Shown: positions 1 to 8,030 of the stretch, one piece after another
How the letters are laid out: the number at the start of each line of letters is the position of its first letter
How positions within the stretch are numbered: the first letter of the stretch is position 1
DNA from: an uncultured Bacteroidales bacterium
GTDB taxonomy: Bacteria; Bacteroidota; Bacteroidia; Bacteroidales; Muribaculaceae
Direction: 5' to 3'
Assembly (NCBI GenBank): GCA_900539915.1
Contig: UQDU01000017.1
Coordinates: forward strand, 1-44,970
Length of the DNA: 44,970 nucleotides
Position numbers and translations under genes: made by a program
The notes under the pieces: model-generated
Database searches by the model: none
The model's input: the letters and a program-made list of their open reading frames with translations, nothing else
Told to the model about the DNA's origin: nothing

Positions 1-50
1 TTGCTGCGGATGCGGCAACGCCCTGTGTGGGGTATTTGGGTCGGGTGGGA

Positions 51-719
51 TTACTTGTTGATGATGACCTTGGTGGCTGTGGTGCCTACGCGCTTGATGT
101 AGGTCTGGCCGTTGATGAGGGCGTCGGCGTTGACGCGGTTGCCCTGAAGGTCGAAGTATGTGGCTTCGGCGGCTTCGTCAGCGGCGAGGTCAGCGATTGA
201 AGATGCCATGAGATGGCCGTTGAATGCCACGACAAGAGGTGTTACTTGGGTTTTGTCGTTTTCATAGTCGGAATACCAGTTTACATCAATGTCAAAATGG
301 GCGACGCCCTGAGCTGTAGTAGTGCAACTCTTACCATCTCCGTTGGCAAGGATGACCTGTGCGTGGATGCTACCTCCGGCAAGAGACATGTCTTCAACGG
401 TGGCGTTGTAGGTCACTATGCCATCAGCAGTAGTGGTTGTTACATTGTCCACACGGATATCTCCGAGATTTACCGGTCCGTTGCCGAGGTCAATGATAAG
501 GTCGGGGAGGACGAAGTCAACGACCCCATCGCTGACCGGGATTATGTATACCTTGCCTGTGCCTGCACCATTGAGTATGTCTGAACCGAAGAGTTCTACG
601 GTGAGAGAGCCGGGCGTAGAGCCGTCATAGCACTTTGCATTGGCAGGGATTTCGGCAGCGAAGTTTGCCATGGATGCGCCCATGACGAGTGATAGGATAG
701 ATGCGTAAATTTTCTTCAT
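51..719 (-). CDS. Exported calycin-like (lipocalin-fold) protein
   Basis: A 222-residue protein with an N-terminal signal peptide (MKKIYASILSLVMGASMANFAAE) and no further membrane segment, so it is probably exported. The middle (about residues 30-170) has the pattern I associate with the Bacteroidales calycin-like domain: a short strand GSLTVELFG, then VDFVLPDLIIDLGNGPVNLGDIRV, then a VAHFDIDVNWYSD strand. Ligand and function are unknown. The C-terminus (YFDLQGNRVNADAL...ATKVIINK) resembles the short tails of many exported Bacteroidales proteins and is nearly shared with the neighbouring PCMD protein. The start at 719 was chosen because the signal peptide begins there and a TAnnTTTG box lies about 40 nt upstream. 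The in-frame extension to 938 would run through that promoter and through a palindromic repeat. The family call is from pattern memory. Confidence 0.6.
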   Translation of the reverse strand: MKKIYASILSLVMGASMANFAAEIPANAKCYDGSTPGSLTVELFGSDILNGAGTGKVYIIPVSDGVVDFVLPDLIIDLGNGPVNLGDIRVDNVTTTTADGIVTYNATVEDMSLAGGSIHAQVILANGDGKSCTTTAQGVAHFDIDVNWYSDYENDKTQVTPLVVAFNGHLMASSIADLAADEAAEATYFDLQGNRVNADALINGQTYIKRVGTTATKVIINK

Positions 720-757
720 AAGGGAATGTTTTAGTGTGTATGTGATGATAATTTGCG

Positions 758-791
758 CAAAGATACGGACTTTTCCGTAACAGATTGCAAA
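758..791 (-). promoter_or_regulatory. Bacteroidota-type promoter for the calycin-like gene
   Basis: On the minus strand, TATCTTTG (758-765) fits TAnnTTTG exactly. A TTTG at 788-791 lies 22 nt upstream, slightly longer than the usual 19-20. The predicted transcript start is about 30-35 nt before the ATG at 719. Confidence 0.6.
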
Positions 792-832
792 TGTTTGTGT
801 TAAAAGTGGTGTATGCTGTGACTGCGTATGGT

Positions 833-920
833 TGTAGGGATATGCCGTGGCATGTCCGCATACCCCAGGGTGTGAAAATGCATCGTCTGATGGGCGGACA
901 TGCCACGGCATGTCCCTACA
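833..920. repeat. Inverted pair of palindromic intergenic repeats (CCGTGG variant)
   Basis: Two 27-nt arms, 833-859 and 894-920, are reverse complements with one mismatch. Each arm also contains a near-palindrome (GACATGCCACGGCATGTC type). The outer edges read TGTAGGGA and TCCCTACA. The 34-nt loop is unremarkable. The pair lies between two minus-strand genes and just outside the terminator of the upstream one. The layout resembles REP/BIME or MITE-like elements. No transposase is nearby. Confidence 0.85.
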
Positions 921-957
921 AAGGCAAAAGAGGCGCATCCTGTGACGGGTGCGCCTC
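921..957 (-). terminator. Rho-independent terminator of the PCMD-protein gene
   Basis: Read on the minus strand, an 11-bp stem with one G-T pair (957-947 with 940-930) closes a 6-nt loop and is followed by TTTT and further T-rich sequence. It lies 24 nt after the stop codon at 982. Confidence 0.7.
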
Positions 958-981
958 CTTGTGTATGCTGGATGATGGGGA

Positions 982-2214
982 TTAGTTGTTGGCGATAACC
1001 TTGGTGGCTTTGCCGTTGACGAGCTTGATGTAGGTCTGGCCGTTGACGAGGGCGTCGGCGGCTACGGCGTTGCCGTAGAGGTCTACATAGCGTACATCGG
1101 CAGAGGTCATGTCGATCACGTCGTTGATAGATGAGCCGGCAGGGAGGAACTTCACAGTGTAGACGTGTGAGTTCTGGTCGTCGGCATCGGTGCCATGGTC
1201 GTTGGTGACGGTGATTGTTGCCACATTGTTCTGCTGGTCAAGTTCAACTGCTGCCTTGGCTACACCGCTGTTGCCCATAGTTGTGGCTTTGAGGTCTGCC
1301 TCATTGGTGGGCATCACCTCGTCAAGTGCGTAATCGAACTTGTCAGGGTCAAAGTCGGCGATGTCAGCATCCTTGAATTTCAGGCCGCTCAGACGGCTGT
1401 AGTACACGAGCTTGACATTGTCTACGGTCAGTTCGTTGCCTTGTTTAGGTTCTGTTGAGAAATAATTGCCAGCACCGAAGATTACGTTGATTTTTTCGGG
1501 AGTCTTATCTGAAAGATATTTAAACGGTATTTCCAAAGACTTCCATGTGTCCTGAGCCTCTTGGATGGCATAATTGATTTTAGAAACCAGTTCGAAATCA
1601 TCAGATTTTGTCACATCGCCACCCTTTGCGGTCTCCATATCAAGGATGTTGCGGTCGCGGTTAACCATTGTTGTAGTGGTAGGTTTAGAGCCAATACTTA
1701 CGGGTACATCGGCTTGTGAAGTGCTGCCAGTCCAGATATATGCTATCACTGTGGCTTGTTCGTTTGAACCTTCTGCAAGGGTACGCTTGTAGTCAAAAAG
1801 TATGGCATCTGGACGGTAGGCAAAATCAATTCCGCCGAATGATCCGCCGTCTTTCTCGGCTCCTAATGTGTTTGCGGTGTTCCAGGTGGTTCCAAGAGTG
1901 ATGTAGCCTGGTACTGTTTGGGCCTTTACTACGGAATTAGGGGAGTTTTTCAGTAATACAGCACTGGCAGATTCGTAACCTTCAGTCTTGTCTCCGACTG
2001 TGGTTTTCCCCATCCATCCAAGGATTTTGATTTTATATCCAGCCACATTGGCGATGGTCCAAGCAGCAGGGGTGGTTCCAGATGTAGTCGTCTCTCCTCC
2101 AGTGTAGGGGCTGCATGCTGCCCAATCATCCTCGAAGCCGGCGTTGGGGAGCTGCTGCGCGGCCATGGAGGCGGTCACGCTGAGAGCAGCGAGCATGATG
2201 TAAAATTTCTTCAT
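982..2214 (-). CDS. Exported PCMD-domain-like protein
   Basis: A 410-residue protein with a signal peptide (MKKFYIMLAALSVTASMAAQQ). The mature part starts with LPNAGFEDDW and continues through PAAWTIANV, GYESASAVLL, GYITLGTTWN and FGGIDFAYRPDAILFDYK to about residue 275. These are typical of the putative carbohydrate metabolism domain (PCMD, a jelly-roll-like domain common in gut Bacteroidales and often linked to glycan use). A linker of about 80 residues follows, then the tail YVDLYGNAVAADAL...ATKVIANN, which matches the tail of the calycin-like neighbour. It has its own promoter and terminator, so it is probably monocistronic. No SusC/SusD or glycosidase gene is adjacent, so the substrate cannot be inferred. 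Confidence 0.7.
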   Translation of the reverse strand: MKKFYIMLAALSVTASMAAQQLPNAGFEDDWAACSPYTGGETTTSGTTPAAWTIANVAGYKIKILGWMGKTTVGDKTEGYESASAVLLKNSPNSVVKAQTVPGYITLGTTWNTANTLGAEKDGGSFGGIDFAYRPDAILFDYKRTLAEGSNEQATVIAYIWTGSTSQADVPVSIGSKPTTTTMVNRDRNILDMETAKGGDVTKSDDFELVSKINYAIQEAQDTWKSLEIPFKYLSDKTPEKINVIFGAGNYFSTEPKQGNELTVDNVKLVYYSRLSGLKFKDADIADFDPDKFDYALDEVMPTNEADLKATTMGNSGVAKAAVELDQQNNVATITVTNDHGTDADDQNSHVYTVKFLPAGSSINDVIDMTSADVRYVDLYGNAVAADALVNGQTYIKLVNGKATKVIANN

Positions 2215-2302
2215 GATTCTTCTTTTTTAGTTAGATTATTGTTTCCTATTGCAATATCCGCGATGCGGAGTGAACTTACCAACTTTTTATGCAAATTACG
2301 CG

Positions 2303-2332
2303 CAAATTTACGAACTTTTTCGTTAAAACCAA
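2303..2332 (-). promoter_or_regulatory. Bacteroidota-type promoter for the PCMD gene
   Basis: On the minus strand, TTG at 2330-2332 and TAAATTTG at 2303-2310 are separated by 19 nt. This is a full match to the TTG-N19-TAnnTTTG pattern. It predicts a leader of about 80 nt before the ATG at 2214. Confidence 0.75.
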
Positions 2333-2413
2333 CTGCTTGAAAGAAAAATGATGCTGTGTGTGGCGAGAGTTCTGCCGCGTCCTGTGTTTCCCTGATTTTG
2401 GTTGACTGTCAAA

Positions 2414-2760
2414 GTCGTTAATGCTTAAATAGCGTTCATATGTAGTAGGGACATGCCACAATGCTGTTTAATTAAGCAAGCGTAAATGCTCGAATGGCGT
2501 TCATATGTAGTAGGGACATGCCATGGCATGTCGCCTAAAGTCATGCTAATGAGAGTGTTGCGTCAGCAGACATGCCATGGCATGTCCCTACTACGATGTG
2601 TGCATTCCTTAAGTGAACAGCATTGGGACATGCCATGGCATGTCGCCTAAAACCATGCAAATGAGGGGCCTCGCGTCAGCAGACATGCCATGGCATGTCC
2701 CTACTGCGAAGAGTGCATTCCTTAAGTTAGTGACATTGTGCCATGGCAGGTCCCTACTAC
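2414..2760. repeat. Tandem cluster of palindromic intergenic repeats
   Basis: Four exact copies of the 18-nt palindrome GACATGCCATGGCATGTC lie at 2515-2532, 2569-2586, 2627-2644 and 2682-2699. A half copy lies near 2451 and a decayed copy at about 2732-2752. They form two composite units (inverted pairs) repeated with a period of about 112 nt. The spacers match (GCCTAAA..CATGC.AATGAG...GCGTCAGCA), as do the junctions (TGCATTCCTTAAGT). The left part (2414-2475) is a 62-nt segment that recurs at 44857-44918 with five differences. Adjacent half units share CGTTCATATGTAGTAGGGACATGCC. The cluster fills most of the pyrG-upstream gap. Confidence 0.9.
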
Positions 2761-2872
2761 AATATATGTTTATGTTTACAAGGGCGATGGGTCTGAGTGT
2801 CATTTAGATTACGGCGGTTTCTCTGATGTCAGGCTCGTTGTGGGCCGTGTGGCTGCGTGATGGGGATTCGCA
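2761..2872. other. Intergenic remainder upstream of the pyrG promoter
   Basis: About 110 nt between the repeat cluster and the pyrG promoter. I see no ORF, tRNA or convincing hairpin. With 2215-2302 (PCMD leader) and the repeat cluster, it completes the gene-free stretch from 2215 to 2930. Confidence 0.5.
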
Positions 2873-2903
2873 TTGCGTGTATTAAAAATAATGTGTAACT
2901 TTG
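2873..2903 (+). promoter_or_regulatory. Promoter of pyrG
   Basis: TTG at 2873-2875 is followed after 20 nt by TAACTTTG (2896-2903). The box overlaps a possible TTG start at 2901, which excludes that codon as the translation start and supports GTG at 2931, about 20 nt after the predicted transcript start. Confidence 0.8.
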
Positions 2904-2930
2904 TGCGTTAAAATTCTTATAATAACCGAC

Positions 2931-4571
2931 GTGGAAACCAAATACATCTTCGTGACCGGCGGTGTGGTGTCGTCTCTTGGAAAGGGCATCATATCGTCAT
3001 CTCTCGCCTGCCTGCTCAAGGCCCGCGGCTATCGCGTGACTATACAGAAGTTTGACCCCTATATCAACATCGACCCGGGTACGCTCAACCCCTACGAGCA
3101 CGGCGAGTGTTACGTGACTGTCGACGGCCATGAGGCCGACCTCGACCTGGGTCACTATGAGAGGTTTACCAACGTACATACCACCCGCGCCAACAATGTC
3201 ACCACCGGACGCATCTACCAGAGCGTCATCGACAAGGAGCGCCGCGGCGACTATTTAGGCAAGACCGTACAGATCATACCCCATATCACCGATGAAATCA
3301 AGCGCAACGTCAAGCTGCTCGGCCAGACCGGCAACTTTGATTTCATCATCACGGAGATAGGCGGTACTGTGGGCGACATCGAGTCGCTGCCTTATCTGGA
3401 GAGTGTGCGTCAGCTCCGCTGGGAGTTGGGCCGCAACGCCCTCTGCATCCATCTGACCTACGTGCCCTATATCCGAGCAGCCAAGGAGCTCAAGACCAAG
3501 CCCACGCAGCACTCTGTCAAGCAGCTGCAGGAGGTGGGTATCCAGCCCGATGTGCTCGTGCTTCGCACCGAGAGGGAGATTCCCCTGGCCATGCGCAAGA
3601 AGATAGCGTTGTTTTGCAACGTGGCTCCCGATGCCGTCATCCAGTCTGTCGACGTGCCGAGCATCTATGAGGTGCCCATCAAGATGCACGAGCAGCACCT
3701 TGACGAAATCGTGCTCAACAAGATGGATGTCTCCGTCAACGGCGAGCCTGACATGCACCAGTGGATGCACTTCCTCGACAAGCTCCACCGCGCCGACAAG
3801 ACCGTCACGATAGGTCTCGTGGGCAAATATGTGGAGCTCCAGGATGCCTACAAGTCCATCAACGAGGCCCTGCTTCATGCCGCCACCTATAATGACCACA
3901 AGCTCGACCTGCGCTATATCCACTCCGAGAAGCTCAACGAGGGCAATGTCAAGGAGCTGCTCCGCGGGCTTGACGGCGTGATTGTGGCCCCCGGCTTCGG
4001 CCAGCGCGGCATCGACGGCAAATTTGTGGCCCTGAAATACACACGCGAAAACGACATACCCACATTCGGCATCTGTCTTGGCATGCAGTGCATGGTCATA
4101 GAGTTTGCCCGCGATGTGCTCGGACTGCCCGAGGCCAACTCTGTGGAGATGAACATCAACACTCCCGACAATGTCATAGACCTCATGGAGGAGCAGAAGA
4201 ATATCAGCAACATGGGCGGCACGATGCGTCTCGGAGCCTATGACTGCCATCTCACCGCAGACTCCAAGGCTGCCAAGGCCTACGGCACCACCGACATCAA
4301 GGAGCGTCACCGCCACCGCTACGAGTTTAACAACGACTACCGCGAGCGGTTTGAGGCTGCCGGCATGCGCTGTGTGGGCGAGAATCCTGCATCACACTTA
4401 GTGGAGGTGGTGGAGCTGCCGGACAAGCGCTGGTTCATAGGCACCCAGTACCATCCCGAATACTCGAGCACCGTGCTCAGCCCTGCACCCCTCTTTGTGG
4501 ACTTCGTCAAGGCTGCCATAGAATACCACGAGGCTGAGAACTTGGAGACAGTGGCCGAGTGCAAGGCCTGA
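2931..4571 (+). CDS. pyrG: CTP synthase
   Basis: Makes CTP from UTP, ATP and glutamine, the last step of de novo pyrimidine nucleotide synthesis in the cytosol. With the GTG start it has 546 residues, the usual family length, and begins METKYIFVTGGVVSSLGKG, the conserved N-terminus with the ATP-binding loop. The synthetase domain covers about 1-265 (IDPGTLNPYEHGE, EIGGTVGDIESLPY). The C-terminal class I glutamine amidotransferase carries GICLGMQ with nucleophile Cys382 and the QYHPE motif with His508 and Glu510. A longer reading from TTG 2901 is unlikely because that codon lies in the promoter box. yidC follows after 67 nt with no promoter that I can see, so co-transcription is plausible. Confidence 0.97.
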   Translation: METKYIFVTGGVVSSLGKGIISSSLACLLKARGYRVTIQKFDPYINIDPGTLNPYEHGECYVTVDGHEADLDLGHYERFTNVHTTRANNVTTGRIYQSVIDKERRGDYLGKTVQIIPHITDEIKRNVKLLGQTGNFDFIITEIGGTVGDIESLPYLESVRQLRWELGRNALCIHLTYVPYIRAAKELKTKPTQHSVKQLQEVGIQPDVLVLRTEREIPLAMRKKIALFCNVAPDAVIQSVDVPSIYEVPIKMHEQHLDEIVLNKMDVSVNGEPDMHQWMHFLDKLHRADKTVTIGLVGKYVELQDAYKSINEALLHAATYNDHKLDLRYIHSEKLNEGNVKELLRGLDGVIVAPGFGQRGIDGKFVALKYTRENDIPTFGICLGMQCMVIEFARDVLGLPEANSVEMNINTPDNVIDLMEEQKNISNMGGTMRLGAYDCHLTADSKAAKAYGTTDIKERHRHRYEFNNDYRERFEAAGMRCVGENPASHLVEVVELPDKRWFIGTQYHPEYSSTVLSPAPLFVDFVKAAIEYHEAENLETVAECKA

Positions 4572-4638
4572 AAGGGTCAGTCTCCGTCACAATCATCTAC
4601 CCTGTACATCCCATAGTAAAAATAATACGGACTGATTA

Positions 4639-6753
4639 ATGGATAAAAACACACTTCGCGGCCTGATATTCATGGCTCTGCTCATCATCGGCTTCATGTG
4701 GCTCAACAGCCCCAGCAAGGAGGAGCAGGAGCGTCAGCGTCAGCTCGCCGAGCAGCAAGCCCAGGCCGAGCAGCAGAAGGCTGCCGAGGGTGCAGTGCTG
4801 ACACTTGACAGCATCTCGCCCGATGAAATAGTCAACATACGCGCCACGGTGCGCCAGTATGGCAAGCGTGACAGCGTCAACGATGTATATTCGCTCCGCG
4901 GAGCCAACAGCACCCTCAATGTCAGCGGCTCCGGCGACATCAGCGGTACGGTCAACGCTGCCGGAACCCCGGTGGCCGTGGCCGATATTCTCGACCGCAA
5001 TCTCGAGCGCGTGCCCAAAAACGTCATGGCCGCGGCGGTCAAGACGCTCAAAACCGATATTGACGGCATCAGCCGCTACCAGGGGTTTGCAAAATTCCTA
5101 TCGGGCGACTCCACGGTCACTCGCCTCGCCAACAAGGACATAACACTTGAAATCTCCAACAAGGGCGGCAGCATAGCCCGTGCGACCCTCAACAACTACG
5201 ACAGCTACGACTCCGCCAAGGTGGAGATGATGGCACCCGGACGTGACAGCTACAGCTTCACTCTGACATCGGCCACACGCCGGTTTGTCACGAGCGAGTT
5301 TTACTTCACCCCGGTGGTCGAGAGCGATTCCACCGTGCTGATGCAGCTTGACCTCGGCGGCGGAGCGGTGTTCGGCTTGCGCTACACCCTGCCCAAGGAG
5401 GGTTATCTGGTCAAGATGGATGTCGTACAGGCCGGCATGGCATCGGTCATCCCTCCGTCGGTGGCGTCCATGGACTTCAACTGGAACTCCATGATGACCC
5501 GTACAGAGGCCGGGCGCGTCTATGAGGAGCGTCAGAGCGGCCTATATTATCAGCTGGCCGGCGGCGATGTCGACAATCTCAGCGAGAGCGGCGACGATGA
5601 CGAGGACCTGACCCAGCGCGTCAAGTGGGTCGGTTTCAAAAACCAGTTCTTCTCGTCGGTCATCATAGCGCGCACCAATTTCACCTCGGCCGAACTGAAA
5701 TCGGTGGAGCTGGAAAACAATCCCGACTTCATCAAGTCGATGTCTATGGCCTCGACACTTGAATACTCGTCATCGCTGGCCAATCCGGCATCGTTTACAT
5801 TCTTCATCGGCCCCAACAGCTATCCGCTGCTCAAGGACCTCGAGAAGAACATCGTGCCTGACGAGAATCTGCACCTGACCAAGCTGATACCTCTCGGCTG
5901 GAGCCTGTTCCGCTGGATCAACACGCTGATTATCATCCCGGTGTTCACGTTCCTCGGACATTATATCAGCAACTACGGCATCATCATACTGCTGCTGACC
6001 ATCTTCATCAAGATAATTCTCTTCCCGTTTACCTACAAGAGCTACATGTCACAGGCCAAGATGCGTGTGCTGCAGCCCGAAATCAAGGCTATCAACGAGA
6101 AGTATCCCGGTCAGGAAAACGCCATGAAGCGCCAGCAGGAGACCATGGCACTCTACAGCCGCGCCGGCGCGAGCCCGTTCTCCGGCTGTCTGCCTATGCT
6201 GCTGCAGCTGCCTATCCTTGTGGCCATGTTCCAGTTCTTCCCGTCGGCCATAGAGCTGAGAGGGGAGCCGTTTCTGTGGGCCAAGGACCTCTCCGCTCCT
6301 GATGCCATAGTTTCATGGACCACCAACATCCCCTTCATATCGGGTACATTCGGCAATCACATCAGCCTCTTCTGCCTGTTGATGACCGTCACCAATATCA
6401 TCTACACCAAGCTCAACATGCAGAGCCAGCCCACCGGCGACTCCATGCCGGGCATGAAGTGGATGATGTACCTGATGCCGGTGATGTTCCTTGTGTTCTT
6501 CAACAACTATGCCGCCGGCCTGAGCTACTACTACTTCGTGTCGCTGCTTATCACCATCATACAGACCTATATCTTCCGCCGCGTAGTCGACGAGGAGAAG
6601 GTGCGTGCCACCATGGAGGCAAATGCCAAGAAGCCCAAAAAGAAGAAGAGCGGCTTCATGGCCCGTCTGGAGGAGGCTCAGCGCAAGCAGCAGGCCATGA
6701 TACGCGAGCAGCAGAAAAACGCCGGCAAGGGCGGAGCCAACCGTCGCCGCTGA
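4639..6753 (+). CDS. yidC: Membrane protein insertase YidC
   Basis: Inserts and folds inner-membrane proteins, alone or with SecYEG. It has 704 residues. TM1 is at about 7-23 (LIFMALLIIGFMWL), followed by a Gln/Glu/Ala-rich stretch, a large periplasmic beta domain to about 420, and a core of membrane segments at about 424-462, 515-535, 573-593 and 607-650. The core holds the typical GCLPMLLQLPILVAMFQFFP motif and a C-terminal Lys/Arg-rich tail (KKPKKKKSG...GGANRRR) suited to ribosome contact. It is longer than the roughly 600-640 residues I expect for Bacteroidales. The excess seems to lie in a low-complexity stretch at about 45-140, before the conserved part of the periplasmic domain. It follows pyrG and ends before a palindromic repeat pair. 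Confidence 0.95.
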   Translation: MDKNTLRGLIFMALLIIGFMWLNSPSKEEQERQRQLAEQQAQAEQQKAAEGAVLTLDSISPDEIVNIRATVRQYGKRDSVNDVYSLRGANSTLNVSGSGDISGTVNAAGTPVAVADILDRNLERVPKNVMAAAVKTLKTDIDGISRYQGFAKFLSGDSTVTRLANKDITLEISNKGGSIARATLNNYDSYDSAKVEMMAPGRDSYSFTLTSATRRFVTSEFYFTPVVESDSTVLMQLDLGGGAVFGLRYTLPKEGYLVKMDVVQAGMASVIPPSVASMDFNWNSMMTRTEAGRVYEERQSGLYYQLAGGDVDNLSESGDDDEDLTQRVKWVGFKNQFFSSVIIARTNFTSAELKSVELENNPDFIKSMSMASTLEYSSSLANPASFTFFIGPNSYPLLKDLEKNIVPDENLHLTKLIPLGWSLFRWINTLIIIPVFTFLGHYISNYGIIILLLTIFIKIILFPFTYKSYMSQAKMRVLQPEIKAINEKYPGQENAMKRQQETMALYSRAGASPFSGCLPMLLQLPILVAMFQFFPSAIELRGEPFLWAKDLSAPDAIVSWTTNIPFISGTFGNHISLFCLLMTVTNIIYTKLNMQSQPTGDSMPGMKWMMYLMPVMFLVFFNNYAAGLSYYYFVSLLITIIQTYIFRRVVDEEKVRATMEANAKKPKKKKSGFMARLEEAQRKQQAMIREQQKNAGKGGANRRR

Positions 6754-6828
6754 TAGCGAGTCACGGCAATGTGAAAAAAATGGCGTGGATCATTGCTGCG
6801 CTTCTATGATATAATAATTGTAATCAAT

Positions 6829-6926
6829 CGTTGTAGGGACATGCCATGGCATGTCGCCAAGAGCGTAACCATCAGGGTTAAACGTGTATGGCAACAGGTG
6901 ACATGCCATGGCATGTCCCTACAACG
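6829..6926. repeat. Perfect inverted pair of palindromic repeats between yidC and ruvB
   Basis: The arms 6829-6855 and 6900-6926 are perfect 27-nt reverse complements, beginning CGTTGTAGGG and ending CCCTACAACG. Each contains the exact 18-nt palindrome GACATGCCATGGCATGTC (6838-6855 and 6900-6917). The 44-nt loop has a small hairpin, TAACC-ATCA-GGTTA-like. As RNA it could fold into one long stem or two short ones. No U-run follows, so it is not a classic terminator. It belongs to the family found at 833-920 and 2414-2760. Confidence 0.95.
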
Positions 6927-6952
6927 GATAAATATGATCTCTCCCCTCACTG

Positions 6953-7999
6953 ATGGCACTGATGGACGATAACGACTTTGACATCCGCGCTGCCCAAAGC
7001 TCCGCGGCCGGCGAACGCGACTTCGAGAAAGCGTTGCGCCCGGGGCGTTTTGAGTCGTTTACGGGTCAGGATAAGGTCGTGGAGAATCTCAAAGTGTTTG
7101 TCACGGCAGCCAAGATGCGTGGCGAGGCACTTGACCATATCCTCTTCTACGGCCCTCCGGGATTGGGGAAAACCACGCTCTCGGGCATCATTGCCAACGA
7201 GCTCGGGGTGGGGATGAAAGTCACCTCTGGTCCGGTGCTTGACAAGGCCGGAGACCTCGCCGGCATATTGACCTCGCTGGAGGAAAACGATGTGCTTTTT
7301 ATCGACGAAATCCATCGTCTGCGTCCCGAGGTGGAGGAGTATCTGTACTCCGCCATGGAGGACTACCGCATCGACATCACCATCGACAAAGGTCCCGGCG
7401 CACGCTCGGTGCAGCTTACTCTGTCGCCGTTCACGCTCATAGGTGCCACCACCCGCAGCGGTCTGCTTACCGCACCGCTCAGGGCGCGTTTCGGCATCAA
7501 CTGTCATCTGGAATATTACGACCATGAGCTGCTGGAGCGCATCATACTCCGCTCTGCCAAGCTCCTTGGCGTGAAATGCCGTGCGGAAGCTGCCCATGAG
7601 ATAGCCTTGCGCAGCCGCGGTACGCCACGTATCGCCAATTCGCTTCTGAGGAGGGTACGTGACTTCGCCCAGGTCAAAGGCTCAGGCGACATAGACCCCG
7701 AGATAGCGCGTTATGCCCTCGAGGCTCTAAATATCGACCGCTACGGCCTTGACGAGATAGACAACAAGCTGCTCGGGACCATAATCCACAAATTCGGCGG
7801 CGGTCCCGTGGGCCTCTCCACTATTGCCACCGCCCTCGGCGAGGACCGTGGCACCATCGAGGAGGTCTACGAACCGTTTCTCATCAAAGAGGGCTTCATC
7901 AAGCGCACACCTCGCGGCCGCGAAGTCACCGATCTCGCTTTCCGCCATCTCGGAGTGGACCGCTACGACCTCGGCCGCCAGACCACCATCGACTTCTAA
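6953..7999 (+). CDS. ruvB: Holliday junction branch migration helicase RuvB
   Basis: The AAA+ motor that, with RuvA, drives branch migration of Holliday junctions during recombination and repair. It has 348 residues. Walker A GPPGLGKTT is at about 64-72, Walker B DVLFIDEIHRL at about 113-123, the sensor motif GATTRSGLLTAPLRARFG at about 164-181, and the C-terminal winged helix (GGGPVGLSTIA, EPFLIKEGFIKRTPRGR) contacts DNA. The start at 6953 (MALMDD) could instead be the internal ATG at 6962 (MDDNDFDIR), and the sequence does not decide. It starts 26 nt after the repeat pair. The flippase gene follows after 31 nt, suggesting a shared transcript. Confidence 0.95.
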   Translation: MALMDDNDFDIRAAQSSAAGERDFEKALRPGRFESFTGQDKVVENLKVFVTAAKMRGEALDHILFYGPPGLGKTTLSGIIANELGVGMKVTSGPVLDKAGDLAGILTSLEENDVLFIDEIHRLRPEVEEYLYSAMEDYRIDITIDKGPGARSVQLTLSPFTLIGATTRSGLLTAPLRARFGINCHLEYYDHELLERIILRSAKLLGVKCRAEAAHEIALRSRGTPRIANSLLRRVRDFAQVKGSGDIDPEIARYALEALNIDRYGLDEIDNKLLGTIIHKFGGGPVGLSTIATALGEDRGTIEEVYEPFLIKEGFIKRTPRGREVTDLAFRHLGVDRYDLGRQTTIDF

Positions 8000-8030
8000 A
8001 CCATCACTTAATCCAAAATAAGGCGTCAAT

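Noticed and set aside
720..938. 73-codon N-terminal extension of the calycin-like gene
   Set aside because: It runs through the promoter box and a palindromic repeat, and the signal peptide starts at 719.
2414..2760. CRISPR array
   Set aside because: The repeat cores are full palindromes of alternating orientation, the spacers are themselves repeated, and no cas gene is present.
2609..2807. Small ORFs on both strands containing DMPWHV or GTCHGMS
   Set aside because: They are translations of the palindromic repeats. The same peptide appears on both strands because the core is self-complementary.
2215..2930. tRNA or other small RNA gene in the large left gap
   Set aside because: No cloverleaf or conserved tRNA arms found by eye. 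The gap is explained by repeats and promoters.
3255..4316. 353-residue minus-strand ORF opposite pyrG
   Set aside because: Antisense shadow of a fully conserved gene. Its composition is driven by codon bias and no domain is recognisable.
6829..6926. Rho-independent terminator of yidC
   Set aside because: The stem is strong, but there is no U-run on either strand and the same element occurs in non-terminator positions.
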